Source of the DNA: Siniperca chuatsi
Lineage: Eukaryota > Chordata > Actinopteri > Centrarchiformes > Sinipercidae
Reading direction: 5' to 3'
NCBI RefSeq assembly: GCF_020085105.1
Contig: NC_058055.1
Coordinates: 22,053,822 to 22,117,821 of the forward strand
Length of the DNA stretch: 64,000 nt
Position numbers and translations under genes: made by a program. Below are positions 26,811 through 39,856 of the stretch, in pieces. The notes below the pieces were generated by a model. That model did no database searches, had not been told where the DNA came from, and saw only the letters and a list, made by a program, of their open reading frames with translations. Position 1 is the stretch's first letter, and every line of letters begins with the position of its first letter.

Positions 26811-27546
26811 GGCGTGGTGCCGTAGATCACTGCGAGGTACAGCAACTTCAACATGACAAACAGCCACCTGTCTTAATATACATACATGCTCGTTTAACAC
26901 TAGTACATTCGTGAAAAACGTGCTAAGTACAAGCTTGAATTATTGCAGAACAACTACACACGATGACCACGAGCTCTTTTTGGCTACATTGTATACGCGC
27001 AAACATTGAGGTCGGCCACTTAACAACTTTAACATGACAAACCGCTGAATGTCTTACTCTACGTACATGCTCGATTACCATCGGTACATTGATAAAAAAA
27101 ACGTACCTGCTTAAATTATTGTAAAAAAACTACACACAATGATCTCAACATCTCTTTGGCTACGTTTGTGTATGTACGCGCAAACATTGAGGTTGGGCAC
27201 GTAATGTACCACTGGATGTGGACAGGCTTTGTTTTGTCTGAACAAATCAAGCGATGAAAACCACGACATCTTTCCAATCTGAACAGACACCAAAAGCTTA
27301 AGGACGAAAGGCATTCTAGCCAGACATGCCTGAATGATGAACGTAGTAACTATGTGCTTAAAGTGGTTTCAGAACAACTACACAAGACCATGAGGAACTC
27401 TCTTTGGCTACGACTACGACTTAACGTACCACTGGATGTGGACAAGCTTTTGTTTTGTCCTAACAAATCAGGCAATGAAATTCACATCTCTGTAAACGAT
27501 TGCCTTTCGTTCTCTTCAATCTGACGGGTCACCAATGAAAAACTCC

Positions 27547-27635
27547 TCCTTCGAGCCGGAGTTGAACCAGCGACCTAAGGATAACTGCTAACATCAACCT
27601 ACAGTCCTCCGCTCTACCAACTGAGCTATCGAAGG
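27547..27635 (-). tRNA. tRNA-Tyr(GTA), array copy 4
   Basis: Identical to copy 1; spacing 825 bp; T5 terminator. Confidence 0.96.
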
Positions 27636-28367
27636 GGCGTGGTGCCGTAGATCACTGCGAGGTACAGCAACTTCAACATGACAAACAGCCACCTGTCTTA
27701 ATATACATACATGCTCGTTTAACACTAGTACATTCGTGAAAAACGTGCTAAGTACAAGCTTGAATTATTGCAGAACAACTACACACGATGACCACGAGCT
27801 CTTTTTGGCTACATTGTATACGCGCAAACATTGAGGTCGGCCACTTAACAACTTTAACATGACAAACCGCTGAATGTCTTACTCTACGTACATGCTCGAT
27901 TACCATCGGTACATTGATAAAAAAACGTACCTGCTTAAATTATTGTAAAAAACTACACACAATGATCTCAACATCTCTTTGGCTACGTTGTATGTACGGC
28001 GCAAACATTGAGGTTGGGCACGTAATGTACCACTGGATGTGGACAGGCTTTGTTTTGTCTGAACAAATCAAGCGATGAAAACCACGACATCTTTCCAATC
28101 TGAACAGACACCAAAAGCTTAAGGACGAAAGGCATTCTAGCCAGACATGCCTGAATGATGAACGTAGTAACTATGTGCTTAAAGTGGTTTCAGAACAACT
28201 ACACAAGACCATGAGGAACTCTCTTTGGCTACGACTACGACTTAACGTACCACTGGATGTGGACAAGCTTTTGTTTTGTCCTAACAAATCAGGCAATGAA
28301 ATTCACATCTCTGTAAACGATTGCCTTTCGTTCTCTTCAATCTGACGGGTCACCAATGAAAAACTCC

Positions 28368-28456
28368 TCCTTCGAGCCGGAGTTGAACCAGCGACCTAAG
28401 GATAACTGCTAACATCAACCTACAGTCCTCCGCTCTACCAACTGAGCTATCGAAGG
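28368..28456 (-). tRNA. tRNA-Tyr(GTA), array copy 5
   Basis: Identical to copy 1; spacing 821 bp; T5 terminator. The 5' flank reads GGGGGCGTGG on plus, with one more G than in copies 3 and 4. Confidence 0.96.
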
Positions 28457-29194
28457 GGGCGTGGTGCCGTAGATCACTGCGAGGTACAGCAACTTCAACA
28501 TGACAAACAGCCACCTGTCTTAATATACATACATGCTCGTTTAACACTAGTACATTCGTGAAAAACGTGCTAAGTACAAGCTTGAATTATTGCAGAACAA
28601 CTACACACGATGACCACGAGCTCTTTTTGGCTACATTGTATACGCCATAAACATTGAGGTCGGCCACTTAACAACTTTAACATGACAAACCGCTGAATGT
28701 CTTACTCTACGTACATGCTCGATTACCATCGGTACATTGATAAAAAAAACGTACCTGCTTAAATTATTGTAAAAAAACTACACACAATGATCTCAACATC
28801 TCTTTGGCTACGTTGTATGTACGCAGCGCAAACATTGAGGTTGGGCACGTAATGTACCACTGGATGTGGACAGGCTTTGTTTTGTCTGAACAAATCAAGC
28901 GATGAAAACCACGACATCTTTCCAATCTGAACAGACACCAAAAGCTTAAGGACGAAAGGCATTCTAGCCAGACATGCCTGAATGATGAACGTAGTAACTA
29001 TGTGCTTAAAGTGGTTTCAGAACAACTACACAAGACCATGAGGAACTCTCTTTGGCTACGACTACGACTTAACGTACCACTGGATGTGGACAAGCTTTTG
29101 TTTTGTCCTAACAAATCAGGCAATGAAATTCACATCTCTGTAAACGATTGCCTTTCGTTCTCTTCAATCTGACGGGTCACCAATGAAAAACTCC

Positions 29195-29283
29195 TCCTTC
29201 GAGCCGGAGTTGAACCAGCGACCTAAGGATAACTGCTAACATCAACCTACAGTCCTCCGCTCTACCAACTGAGCTATCGAAGG
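29195..29283 (-). tRNA. tRNA-Tyr(GTA), array copy 6
   Basis: Identical to copy 1; spacing 827 bp; T5 terminator. The 5' flank carries small insertions (GTGAGATC, GCGTAGG). Confidence 0.96.
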
Positions 29284-30023
29284 GGACGTGGTGCCGTGAG
29301 ATCACTGCGTAGGTACAGCAACTTCAACATGACAAACAGCCACCTGTCTTAATATACATACATGCTCGTTTAACACTAGTACATTCGTGAAAAACGTGCT
29401 AAGTACAAGCTTGAATTATTGCAGAACAACTACACACGATGACCACGAGCTCTTTTTGGCTACATTGTATCTGGCAGCGCAAACATTGAGGTCGGCCACT
29501 TAACAACTTTAACATGACAAACCGCTGAATGTCTTACTCTACGTACATGCTCGATTACCATCGGTACATTGATAAAAAAAACGTACCTGCTTAAATTATT
29601 GTAAAAAAACTACACACAATGATCTCAACATCTCTTTGGCTACGTTGTATGTACGCGCAAACATTGAGGTTGGGCACGTAATGTACCACTGGATGTGGAC
29701 AGGCTTTGTTTTGTCTGAACAAATCAAGCGATGAAAACCACGACATCTTTCCAATCTGAACAGACACCAAAAGCTTAAGGACGAAAGGCATTCTAGCCAG
29801 ACATGCCTGAATGATGAACGTAGTAACTATGTGCTTAAAGTGGTTTCAGAACAACTACACAAGACCATGAGGAACTCTCTTTGGCTACGACTACGACTTA
29901 ACGTACCACTGGATGTGGACAAGCTTTTGTTTTGTCCTAACAAATCAGGCAATGAAATTCACATCTCTGTAAACGATTGCCTTTCGTTCTCTTCAATCTG
30001 ACGGGTCACCAATGAAAAACTCC

Positions 30024-30112
30024 TCCTTCGAGCCGGAGTTGAACCAGCGACCTAAGGATAACTGCTAACATCAACCTACAGTCCTCCGCTCTACCAACTG
30101 AGCTATCGAAGG
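30024..30112 (-). tRNA. tRNA-Tyr(GTA), array copy 7
   Basis: Identical to copy 1; spacing 829 bp; T5 terminator. Confidence 0.96.
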
Positions 30113-30846
30113 GGACGTGGTGCCGTAGATCACTGCGAGGTACAGCAACTTCAACATGACAAACAGCCACCTGTCTTAATATACATACATGCTCGTTTAA
30201 CACTAGTACATTCGTGAAAAACGTGCTAAGTACAAGCTTGAATTATTGCAGAACAACTACACACGATGACCACGAGCTCTTTTTGGCTACATTGTATACG
30301 CGCAAACATTGAGGTCGGCCACTTAACAACTTTAACATGACAAACCGCTGAATGTCTTACTCTACGTACATGCTCGATTACCATCGGTACATTGATAAAA
30401 AAACGTACCTGCTTAAATTATTGTAAAAAACTACACACAATGATCTCAACATCTCTTTGGCTACGTTGTATGTATGCGCATAAACATTGAGGTTGGGCAC
30501 GTAATGTACCACTGGATGTGGACAGGCTTTGTTTTGTCTGAACAAATCAAGCGATGAAAACCACGACATCTTTCCAATCTGAACAGACACCAAAAGCTTA
30601 AGGACGAAAGGCATTCTAGCCAGACATGCCTGAATGATGAACGTAGTAACTATGTGCTTAAAGTGGTTTCAGAACAACTACACAAGACCATGAGGAACTC
30701 TCTTTGGCTACGACTACGACTTAACGTACCACTGGATGTGGACAAGCTTTTGTTTTGTCCTAACAAATCAGGCAATGAAATTCACATCTCTGTAAACGAT
30801 TGCCTTTCGTTCTCTTCAATCTGACGGGTCACCAATGAAAAACTCC

Positions 30847-30935
30847 TCCTTCGAGCCGGAGTTGAACCAGCGACCTAAGGATAACTGCTAACATCAACCT
30901 ACAGTCCTCCGCTCTACCAACTGAGCTATCGAAGG
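30847..30935 (-). tRNA. tRNA-Tyr(GTA), array copy 8
   Basis: Identical to copy 1; spacing 823 bp; T5 terminator. Confidence 0.96.
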
Positions 30936-31670
30936 GGACGTGGTGCCGTAGATCACTGCGAGGTACAGCAACTTCAACATGACAAACAGCCACCTGTCTT
31001 AATATACATACATGCTCGTTTAACACTAGTACATTCGTGAAAAACGTGCTAAGTACAAGCTTGAATTATTGCAGAACAACTACACACGATGACCACGAGC
31101 TCTTTTTGGCTACATTGTATACACGCAAACATTGAGGTCGGCCACTTAACAACTTTAACATGACAAACCGCTGAATGTCTTACTCTCACGTACATGCTCG
31201 ATTACCATCGGTACATTGATAAAAAAAACGTACCTGCTTAAATTATTGTAAAAAAACTACACACAATGATCTCAACATCTCTTTGGCTACGTTGTATGTA
31301 CGCGCAAACATTGAGGTTGGGCACGTAATGTACCACTGGATGTGGACAGGCTTTGTTTTGTCTGAACAAATCAAGCGATGAAAACCACGACATCTTTCCA
31401 ATCTGAACAGACACCAAAAGCTTAAGGACGAAAGGCATTCTAGCCAGACATGCCTGAATGATGAACGTAGTAACTATGTGCTTAAAGTGGTTTCAGAACA
31501 ACTACACAAGACCATGAGGAACTCTCTTTGGCTACGACTACGACTTAACGTACCACTGGATGTGGACAAGCTTTTGTTTTGTCCTAACAAATCAGGCAAT
31601 GAAATTCACATCTCTGTAAACGATTGCCTTTCGTTCTCTTCAATCTGACGGGTCACCAATGAAAAACTCC

Positions 31671-31759
31671 TCCTTCGAGCCGGAGTTGAACCAGCGACCT
31701 AAGGATAACTGCTAACATCAACCTACAGTCCTCCGCTCTACCAACTGAGCTATCGAAGG
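31671..31759 (-). tRNA. tRNA-Tyr(GTA), array copy 9
   Basis: Identical to copy 1; spacing 824 bp; T5 terminator. The 5' flank has lost GA from GCGAGG. Confidence 0.96.
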
Positions 31760-32490
31760 GGACGTGGTGCCGTAGATCACTGCGGGTACAGCAACTTCAA
31801 CATGACAAACAGCCACCTGTCTTAATATACATACATGCTCGTTTAACACTAGTACATTCGTGAAAAACGTGCTAAGTACAAGCTTGAATTATTGCAGAAC
31901 AACTACACACGATGACCACGAGCTCTTTTTGGCTACATTGTATACGCGCAAACATTGAGGTCGGCCACTTAACAACTTTAACATGACAAACCGCTGAATG
32001 TCTTACTCTACGTACATGCTCGATTACCATCGGTACATTGATAAAAAAACGTACCTGCTTAAATTATTGTAAAAAACTACACACAATGATCTCAACATCT
32101 CTTTGGCTACGTTGTATGTACGCGCAAACATTGAGGTTGGGCACGTAATGTACCACTGGATGTGGACAGGCTTTGTTTTGTCTGAACAAATCAAGCGATG
32201 AAAACCACGACATCTTTCCAATCTGAACAGACACCAAAAGCTTAAGGACGAAAGGCATTCTAGCCAGACATGCCTGAATGATGAACGTAGTAACTATGTG
32301 CTTAAAGTGGTTTCAGAACAACTACACAAGACCATGAGGAACTCTCTTTGGCTACGACTACGACTTAACGTACCACTGGATGTGGACAAGCTTTTGTTTT
32401 GTCCTAACAAATCAGGCAATGAAATTCACATCTCTGTAAACGATTGCCTTTCGTTCTCTTCAATCTGACGGGTCACCAATGAAAAACTCC

Positions 32491-32579
32491 TCCTTCGAGC
32501 CGGAGTTGAACCAGCGACCTAAGGATAACTGCTAACATCAACCTACAGTCCTCCGCTCTACCAACTGAGCTATCGAAGG
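32491..32579 (-). tRNA. tRNA-Tyr(GTA), array copy 10
   Basis: Identical to copy 1; spacing 820 bp; T5 terminator. The 5' flank has CTGCAGG in place of CTGCGAGG. Confidence 0.96.
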
Positions 32580-33308
32580 GGCGTGGTGCCGTAGATCACT
32601 GCAGGTACAGCAACTTCAACATGACAAACAGCCACCTGTCTTAATATACATACATGCTCGTTTAACACTAGTACATTCGTGAAAAACGTGCTAAGTACAA
32701 GCTTGAATTATTGCAGAACAACTACACACGATGACCACGAGCTCTTTTTGGCTACATTGTATACGCATAAACATTGAGGTCGGCCACTTAACAACTTTAA
32801 CATGACAAACCGCTGAATGTCTTACTCTACGTACATGCTCGATTACCATCGGTACATTGATAAAAAAACGTACCTGCTTAAATTATTGTAAAAACTACAC
32901 ACAATGATCTCAACATCTCTTTGGCTACGTTGTATGTACGCGCAAACATTGAGGTTGGGCACGTAATGTACCACTGGATGTGGACAGGCTTTGTTTTGTC
33001 TGAACAAATCAAGCGATGAAAACCACGACATCTTTCCAATCTGAACAGACACCAAAAGCTTAAGGACGAAAGGCATTCTAGCCAGACATGCCTGAATGAT
33101 GAACGTAGTAACTATGTGCTTAAAGTGGTTTCAGAACAACTACACAAGACCATGAGGAACTCTCTTTGGCTACGACTACGACTTAACGTACCACTGGATG
33201 TGGACAAGCTTTTGTTTTGTCCTAACAAATCAGGCAATGAAATTCACATCTCTGTAAACGATTGCCTTTCGTTCTCTTCAATCTGACGGGTCACCAATGA
33301 AAAACTCC

Positions 33309-33397
33309 TCCTTCGAGCCGGAGTTGAACCAGCGACCTAAGGATAACTGCTAACATCAACCTACAGTCCTCCGCTCTACCAACTGAGCTATCGAAGG
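33309..33397 (-). tRNA. tRNA-Tyr(GTA), array copy 11
   Basis: Identical to copy 1; spacing 818 bp; T5 terminator. Confidence 0.96.
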
Positions 33398-34129
33398 GGA
33401 CGTGGTGCCGTGATCACTGCGAGGTACAGCAACTTCAACATGACAAACAGCCACCTGTCTTAATATACATACATGCTCGTTTAACACTAGTACATTCGTG
33501 AAAAACGTGCTAAGTACAAGCTTGAATTATTGCAGAACAACTACACACGATGACCACGAGCTCTTTTTGGCTACATTGTATACGCGCAAAACATTGAGGT
33601 CGGCCACTTAACAACTTTAACATGACAAACCGCTGAATGTCTTACTCTACGTACATGCTCGATTACCATCGGTACATTGATAAAAAAACGTACCTGCTTA
33701 AATTATTGTAAAAACTACACACAATGATCTCAACATCTCTTTGGCTACGTTGTATGTACGCGCAAAACATTGAGGTTGGGCACGTAATGTACCACTGGAT
33801 GTGGACAGGCTTTGTTTTGTCTGAACAAATCAAGCGATGAAAACCACGACATCTTTCCAATCTGAACAGACACCAAAAGCTTAAGGACGAAAGGCATTCT
33901 AGCCAGACATGCCTGAATGATGAACGTAGTAACTATGTGCTTAAAGTGGTTTCAGAACAACTACACAAGACCATGAGGAACTCTCTTTGGCTACGACTAC
34001 GACTTAACGTACCACTGGATGTGGACAAGCTTTTGTTTTGTCCTAACAAATCAGGCAATGAAATTCACATCTCTGTAAACGATTGCCTTTCGTTCTCTTC
34101 AATCTGACGGGTCACCAATGAAAAACTCC

Positions 34130-34218
34130 TCCTTCGAGCCGGAGTTGAACCAGCGACCTAAGGATAACTGCTAACATCAACCTACAGTCCTCCGCTCTAC
34201 CAACTGAGCTATCGAAGG
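34130..34218 (-). tRNA. tRNA-Tyr(GTA), array copy 12
   Basis: Identical to copy 1; spacing 821 bp; T5 terminator. Confidence 0.96.
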
Positions 34219-34950
34219 GGGCGTGGTGCCGTAGATCACTGCGAGGTACAGCAACTTCAACATGACAAACAGCCACCTGTCTTAATATACATACATGCTC
34301 GTTTAACACTAGTACATTCGTGAAAAACGTGCTAAGTACAAGCTTGAATTATTGCAGAACAACTACACACGATGACCACGAGCTCTTTTTGGCTACATTG
34401 TATACGCGCAAACATTGAGGTCGGCCACTTAACAACTTTAACATGACAAACCGCTGAATGTCTTACTCTACGTACATGCTCGATTACCATCGGTACATTG
34501 ATAAAAAAACGTACCTGCTTAAATTATTGTAAAAAACTACACACAATGATCTCAACATCTCTTTGGCTCGTTGTATGCAGCGCGCAAACATTGAGGTTGG
34601 GCACGTAATGTACCACTGGATGTGGACAGGCTTTGTTTTGTCTGAACAAATCAAGCGATGAAAACCACGACATCTTTCCAATCTGAACAGACACCAAAAG
34701 CTTAAGGACGAAAGGCATTCTAGCCAGACATGCCTGAATGATGAACGTAGTAACTATGTGCTTAAAGTGGTTTCAGAACAACTACACAAGACCATGAGGA
34801 ACTCTCTTTGGCTACGACTACGACTTAACGTACCACTGGATGTGGACAAGCTTTTGTTTTGTCCTAACAAATCAGGCAATGAAATTCACATCTCTGTAAA
34901 CGATTGCCTTTCGTTCTCTTCAATCTGACGGGTCACCAATGAAAAACTCC

Positions 34951-35039
34951 TCCTTCGAGCCGGAGTTGAACCAGCGACCTAAGGATAACTGCTAACATCA
35001 ACCTACAGTCCTCCGCTCTACCAACTGAGCTATCGAAGG
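34951..35039 (-). tRNA. tRNA-Tyr(GTA), array copy 13
   Basis: Identical to copy 1; spacing 821 bp; T5 terminator. The spacer to its right switches to segment D at about 35541. Confidence 0.96.
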
Positions 35040-35540
35040 GGACGTGGTGCCGTAGATCACTGCGAGGTACAGCAACTTCAACATGACAAACAGCCACCTG
35101 TCTTAATATACATACATGCTCGTTTAACACTAGTACATTCGTGAAAAACGTGCTAAGTACAAGCTTGAATTATTGCAGAACAACTACACCACGATGACCA
35201 CGAGCTCTTTTTGGCTACATTGTATACGCGCAAACATTGAGGTCGGCCACTTAACAACTTTAACATGACAAACCGCTGAATGTCTTACTCTACGTACATG
35301 CTCGATTACCATCGGTACATTGATAAAAAAAACGTACCTGCTTAAATTATTGTAAAAAAACTACACACAATGATCTCAACATCTCTTTGGCTACGTTGTA
35401 TGTACGCGCAAACATTGAGGTTGGGCACGTAATGTACCACTGGATGTGGACAGGCTTTGTTTTGTCTGAACAAATCAAGCGATGAAAACCACGACATCTT
35501 TCCAATCTGAACAGACACCAAAAGCTTAAGGACGAAAGGC

Positions 35541-35833
35541 ACGGCCTTCGAGCCAGACATGCCTGAATGATGCCACGAATGATACCACGAGCTCTTTTTG
35601 GCTACATTGTATACTACACAAAACATTGAGGTCGGCCACTTAATACACAAATGGATGCAGAAAAGCTTTTCTTTTGTCTGAACAAAACAAGCGATGAAAA
35701 GCACGGCTCTGAAAAAGACTGGCTTCACATTTTTCCAATCTGAACAGACAACAAAAGGATACAGACGAAAGGCACGTGATTGCCTTTGCATGTCTTCAAT
35801 CTGCACAAACATTGGACACCAACCGAAAAGTCC
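35541..35833. repeat. alternative spacer segment D beside variant tRNA copy 14
   Basis: A diverged version of the spacer monomer (AATACACAAATGGATGCAGA, GCACGGCTCTGAAAAAGACT) that takes the place of sub-repeat C. Close copies lie at 41187-41475 and 42541-42776, each directly left of copies 21 and 23, so D travels with the second tRNA subtype. Confidence 0.8.
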
Positions 35834-35922
35834 TCCTTCGAGCCGGAGTTGAACCAGCTACCTAAGGATACCTGTTACTACTAACCTACAGTCCTCCGCT
35901 CTACCAACTGAGCTATCGAAGG
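35834..35922 (-). tRNA. tRNA-Tyr(GTA) variant subtype, array copy 14
   Basis: Full 89-bp cloverleaf with anticodon GTA and the same A and B boxes, but the 16-nt intron is GTTAGTAGTAACAGGT, and position 48 is A (AGGTA before the T stem) instead of C. This replaces the usual G15-C48 Levitt pair with G15/A48. The terminator is T4 (AAAA on plus, 35826-35829). The 5' flank (GGGTACGCTGCCCAC on plus) differs from the main subtype. Functional status is uncertain. Confidence 0.9.
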
Positions 35923-36477
35923 GTACGCTGCCCACTTTGTCACAGCGAGGTACAGCAACTTTAACATGACAAACCGCTGAATGTCTTACTCTACGTACAT
36001 GCTCGATTAACATCGGTACATTGATAAAAAAAACGTACCTGCTTAAATTATTGTAAAAAAACTACACACAATGATCTCAACATCTCTTTGGCTCGTTGTA
36101 TGTATGCGGCGCAAACATTGAGGTTGGGCACGTAATGTACCACTGGATGTGGACAGGCTTTGTTTTGTCTGAACAAATCAAGCGATGAAAACCACGACAT
36201 CTTTCCAATCTGAACAGACACCAAAAGCTTAAGGACGAAAGGCATTCTAGCCAGACATGCCTGAATGATGAACGTAGTAACTATGTGCTTAAAGTGGTTT
36301 CAGAACAACTACACAAGACCATGAGGAACTCTCTTTGGCTACGACTACGACTTAACGTACCACTGGATGTGGACAAGCTTTTGTTTTGTCCTAACAAATC
36401 AGGCAATGAAATTCACATCTCTGTAAACGATTGCCTTTCGTTCTCTTCAATCTGACGGGTCACCAATGAAAAACTCC

Positions 36478-36566
36478 TCCTTCGAGCCGGAGTTGAACCA
36501 GCGACCTAAGGATAACTGCTAACATCAACCTACAGTCCTCCGCTCTACCAACTGAGCTATCGAAGG
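36478..36566 (-). tRNA. tRNA-Tyr(GTA), array copy 15
   Basis: Main subtype, identical to copy 1. It lies only 644 bp from copy 14 because sub-repeat A is missing between them. The 5' flank GTTGATCACAGCGAGG matches that of copy 1 rather than its neighbours. Confidence 0.96.
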
Positions 36567-37300
36567 GGACGTGGTGCCGTTGATCACAGCGAGGTACAGC
36601 AACTTCAACATGACAAACGGCCACCTGTCTTACTATACATACATGCTCGTTTAACACTAGTACATTCGTGAAAAACGTGCTAAGTACAAGCTTGAATTAT
36701 TGCAGAACAACTACACACGATGACCACGAGCTCTTTTTGGCTACATTGTATACGCGCAAACATTGAGGTCGGCCACTTAACAACTTTAACATGACAAACC
36801 GCTGAATGTCTTACTCTACGTACATGCTCGATTACCATCGGTACATTGATAAAAAAAACGTACCTGCTTAAATTATTGTAAAAAAACTACACACAATGAT
36901 CTCAACATCTCTTTGGCTACGTTGTATGTACGCGCAAACATTGAGGTTGGGCACGTAATGTACCACTGGATGTGGACAGGCTTTGTTTTGTCTGAACAAA
37001 TCAAGCGATGAAAACCACGACATCTTTCCAATCTGAACAGACACCAAAAGCTTAAGGACGAAAGGCATTCTAGCCAGACATGCCTGAATGATGAACGTAG
37101 TAACTATGTGCTTAAAGTGGTTTCAGAACAACTACACAAGACCATGAGGAACTCTCTTTGGCTACGACTACGACTTAACGTACCACTGGATGTGGACAAG
37201 CTTTTGTTTTGTCCTAACAAATCAGGCAATGAAATTCACATCTCTGTAAACGATTGCCTTTCGTTCTCTTCAATCTGACGGGTCACCAATGAAAAACTCC

Positions 37301-37389
37301 TCCTTCGAGCCGGAGTTGAACCAGCGACCTAAGGATAACTGCTAACATCAACCTACAGTCCTCCGCTCTACCAACTGAGCTATCGAAGG
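37301..37389 (-). tRNA. tRNA-Tyr(GTA), array copy 16
   Basis: Identical to copy 1; spacing 823 bp; T5 terminator. Confidence 0.96.
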
Positions 37390-38121
37390 GGACGTGGTGC
37401 CGTAGATCACTGCGAGGTACAGCAACTTCAACATGACAAACAGCCACCTGTCTTAATATACATACATGCTCGTTTAACACTAGTACATTCGTGAAAAACG
37501 TGCTAAGTACAAGCTTGAATTATTGCAGAACAACTACACACGATGACCACGAGCTCTTTTTGGCTACATTGTATACGCGCAAACATTGAGGTCGGCCACT
37601 TAACAACTTTAACATGACAAACCGCTGAATGTCTTACTCTACGTACATGCTCGATTACCATCGGTACATTGATAAAAAAAACGTACCTGCTTAAATTATT
37701 GTAAAAAAACTACACACAATGATCTCAACATCTCTTTGGCTACGTTGTATGTACGCGCAAACATTGAGGTTGGGCACGTAATGTACCACTGGATGTGGAC
37801 AGGCTTTGTTTTGTCTGAACAAATCAAGCGATGAAAACCACGACATCTTTCCAATCTGAACAGACACCAAAAGCTTAAGGACGAAAGGCATTCTAGCCAG
37901 ACATGCCTGAATGATGAACGTAGTAACTATGTGCTTAAAGTGGTTTCAGAACAACTACACAAGACCATGAGGAACTCTCTTTGGCTCGACTACGACTTAA
38001 CGTACCACTGGATGTGGACAAGCTTTTGTTTTGTCTGAACAAATCAGGCAATGAAATTCACATCTCTGTAAACGATTGCCTTCGTTCTCTTCAATCTGAC
38101 GGGTCACCAATGAAAAACTCC

Positions 38122-38208
38122 TCCTTCGAGCCGAGTTGAACCAGCGACCTAAGGATAACTGCTAACATCAACCTACAGTCCTCCGCTCTACCAACTGAGC
38201 TATCAAGG
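38122..38208 (-). pseudogene. tRNA-Tyr(GTA) with two 1-nt deletions, array copy 17
   Basis: 87 bp rather than 89. One base is lost in the T-stem/B-box side (CCGAG for CCGGAG on plus) and one in the acceptor 5' strand (TATCAAGG for TATCGAAGG). Either loss would disturb the cloverleaf. The surrounding spacer also has several 1-nt losses, so base-calling error in the assembly is as likely as real decay. Confidence 0.7.
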
Positions 38209-38939
38209 GGGCGTGGTGCCGTAGATCACTGCGGGGTACAGCAACTTCAACATGACAAACAGCCACCTGTCTTAATATACATACATGCTCGTTTAACACT
38301 AGTACATTCGTGAAAAGCGTGCTACTACAAACTTGAATTATTGCAGAACAACTACACCACGATGACCACGAGCTCTTTTTGGCTACATTTTATCGCGCAA
38401 ACATTGAGGTCGGCCACTTAACAACTTTAACATGACAAACCGCTGAATGTCTTACTCTACGTACATGCTCGATTACCATCGGTCATTGATAAAAAAACGT
38501 ACCTGCTTAAATTATTGTAAAAAACTACACACAATGATCTCAACATCTCTTTGGCTACGTTGTATGTACGGCGCAAACATTGAGGTTGGGCACGTAATGT
38601 ACCACTGGATGTGGACAGGCTTTGTTTTGTCTGAACAAATCAAGCGATGAAAACCACGACATCTTTCCAATCTGAACAGACACCAAAAGCTTAAGGACGA
38701 AAGGCATTCTAGCCAGACATGCCTGAATGATGAACGTAGTAACTATGTGCTTAAAGTGGTTTCAGAACAACTACACAAGACCATGAGGAACTCTCTTTGG
38801 CTACGACTACGACTTAACGTACCACTGGATGTGGACAAGCTTTTGTTTTGTCCTAACAAATCAGGCAATGAAATTCACATCTCTGTAAACGATTGCCTTT
38901 CGTTCTCTTCAATCTGACGGGTCACCAATGAAAAACTCC

Positions 38940-39027
38940 TCCTTCGAGCGGAGTTGAACCAGCGACCTAAGGATAACTGCTAACATCAACCTACAGTCCT
39001 CCACTCTACCAACTGAGCTATCGAAGG
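38940..39027 (-). pseudogene. tRNA-Tyr(GTA) with one 1-nt deletion, array copy 18
   Basis: 88 bp. One C is lost at the T-stem/acceptor border (GAGCGGAG for GAGCCGGAG on plus). It also has a D-stem change (CCACTCT for CCGCTCT on plus) that leaves a G-U pair; copy 22 shares it. It lies in the same low-quality or decaying stretch as copy 17. Confidence 0.7.
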
Positions 39028-39767
39028 GGACGTGGTGCGGTAGATCACTGCGAGGTACAGCAACTTCAACATGACAAACGGCCACCTGTCTTAATATACA
39101 TACATGCTCGTTTAACACTAGTACATTCGTGAAAAACGTGCTAAGTACAAGCTTGAATTATTGCAGAACAACTACACACGATGACCACAAGCTCTTTTGG
39201 CTGGCTACATTGTATACGCGCGCAAACATTGAGGTCGGCCACTTGACAACTTTAACATGACAAACCGCTGAATGTCTTACTCTATGTACATGCTCGATTA
39301 CCATCGGTACATTGATAAAAAAACGTACCTGCTTAAATTATTGTAAAAACTACACACACAATGATCTCAACATCTCTTTGGCTACGTTGTATGTATGCGC
39401 GCAAACATTGAGGTTGGGCACGTAATGTACCACTGGATGTGGACAGGCTTTGTTTTGTCTGAACAAATCAAGCGATGAAAACCACGACATCTTTCCAATC
39501 TGAACAGACACCAATAGCTTAAGGACGAAAGGCATTCTAGCCAGACATGCCTGAATGATGAACGTAGTAACTATGTGCTTAAAGTGGTTTCAGAACAACT
39601 ACACAAGACCATGAGGAACTCTCTTTGGCTACGACTACGACTTAACGTACCACTGGATGTGGACAAGCTTTTGTTTTGTCCTAACAAATCAGGCAATGAA
39701 ATTCACATCTGTGTAAACGATTGCCTTTCGTTCTCTTCAATCTGACGGGTCACCAATGAAAAACTCC

Positions 39768-39856
39768 TCCTTCGAGCCGGAGTTGAACCAGCGACCTAAG
39801 GATAACTGCTAACATCAACCTACAGTCCTCCGCTCTACCAACTGAGCTATCGAAGG
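39768..39856 (-). tRNA. tRNA-Tyr(GTA), array copy 19
   Basis: Identical to copy 1; spacing 828 bp; T5 terminator. The 5' flank is GTGCAGCAGATCACAGCG. Confidence 0.96.
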
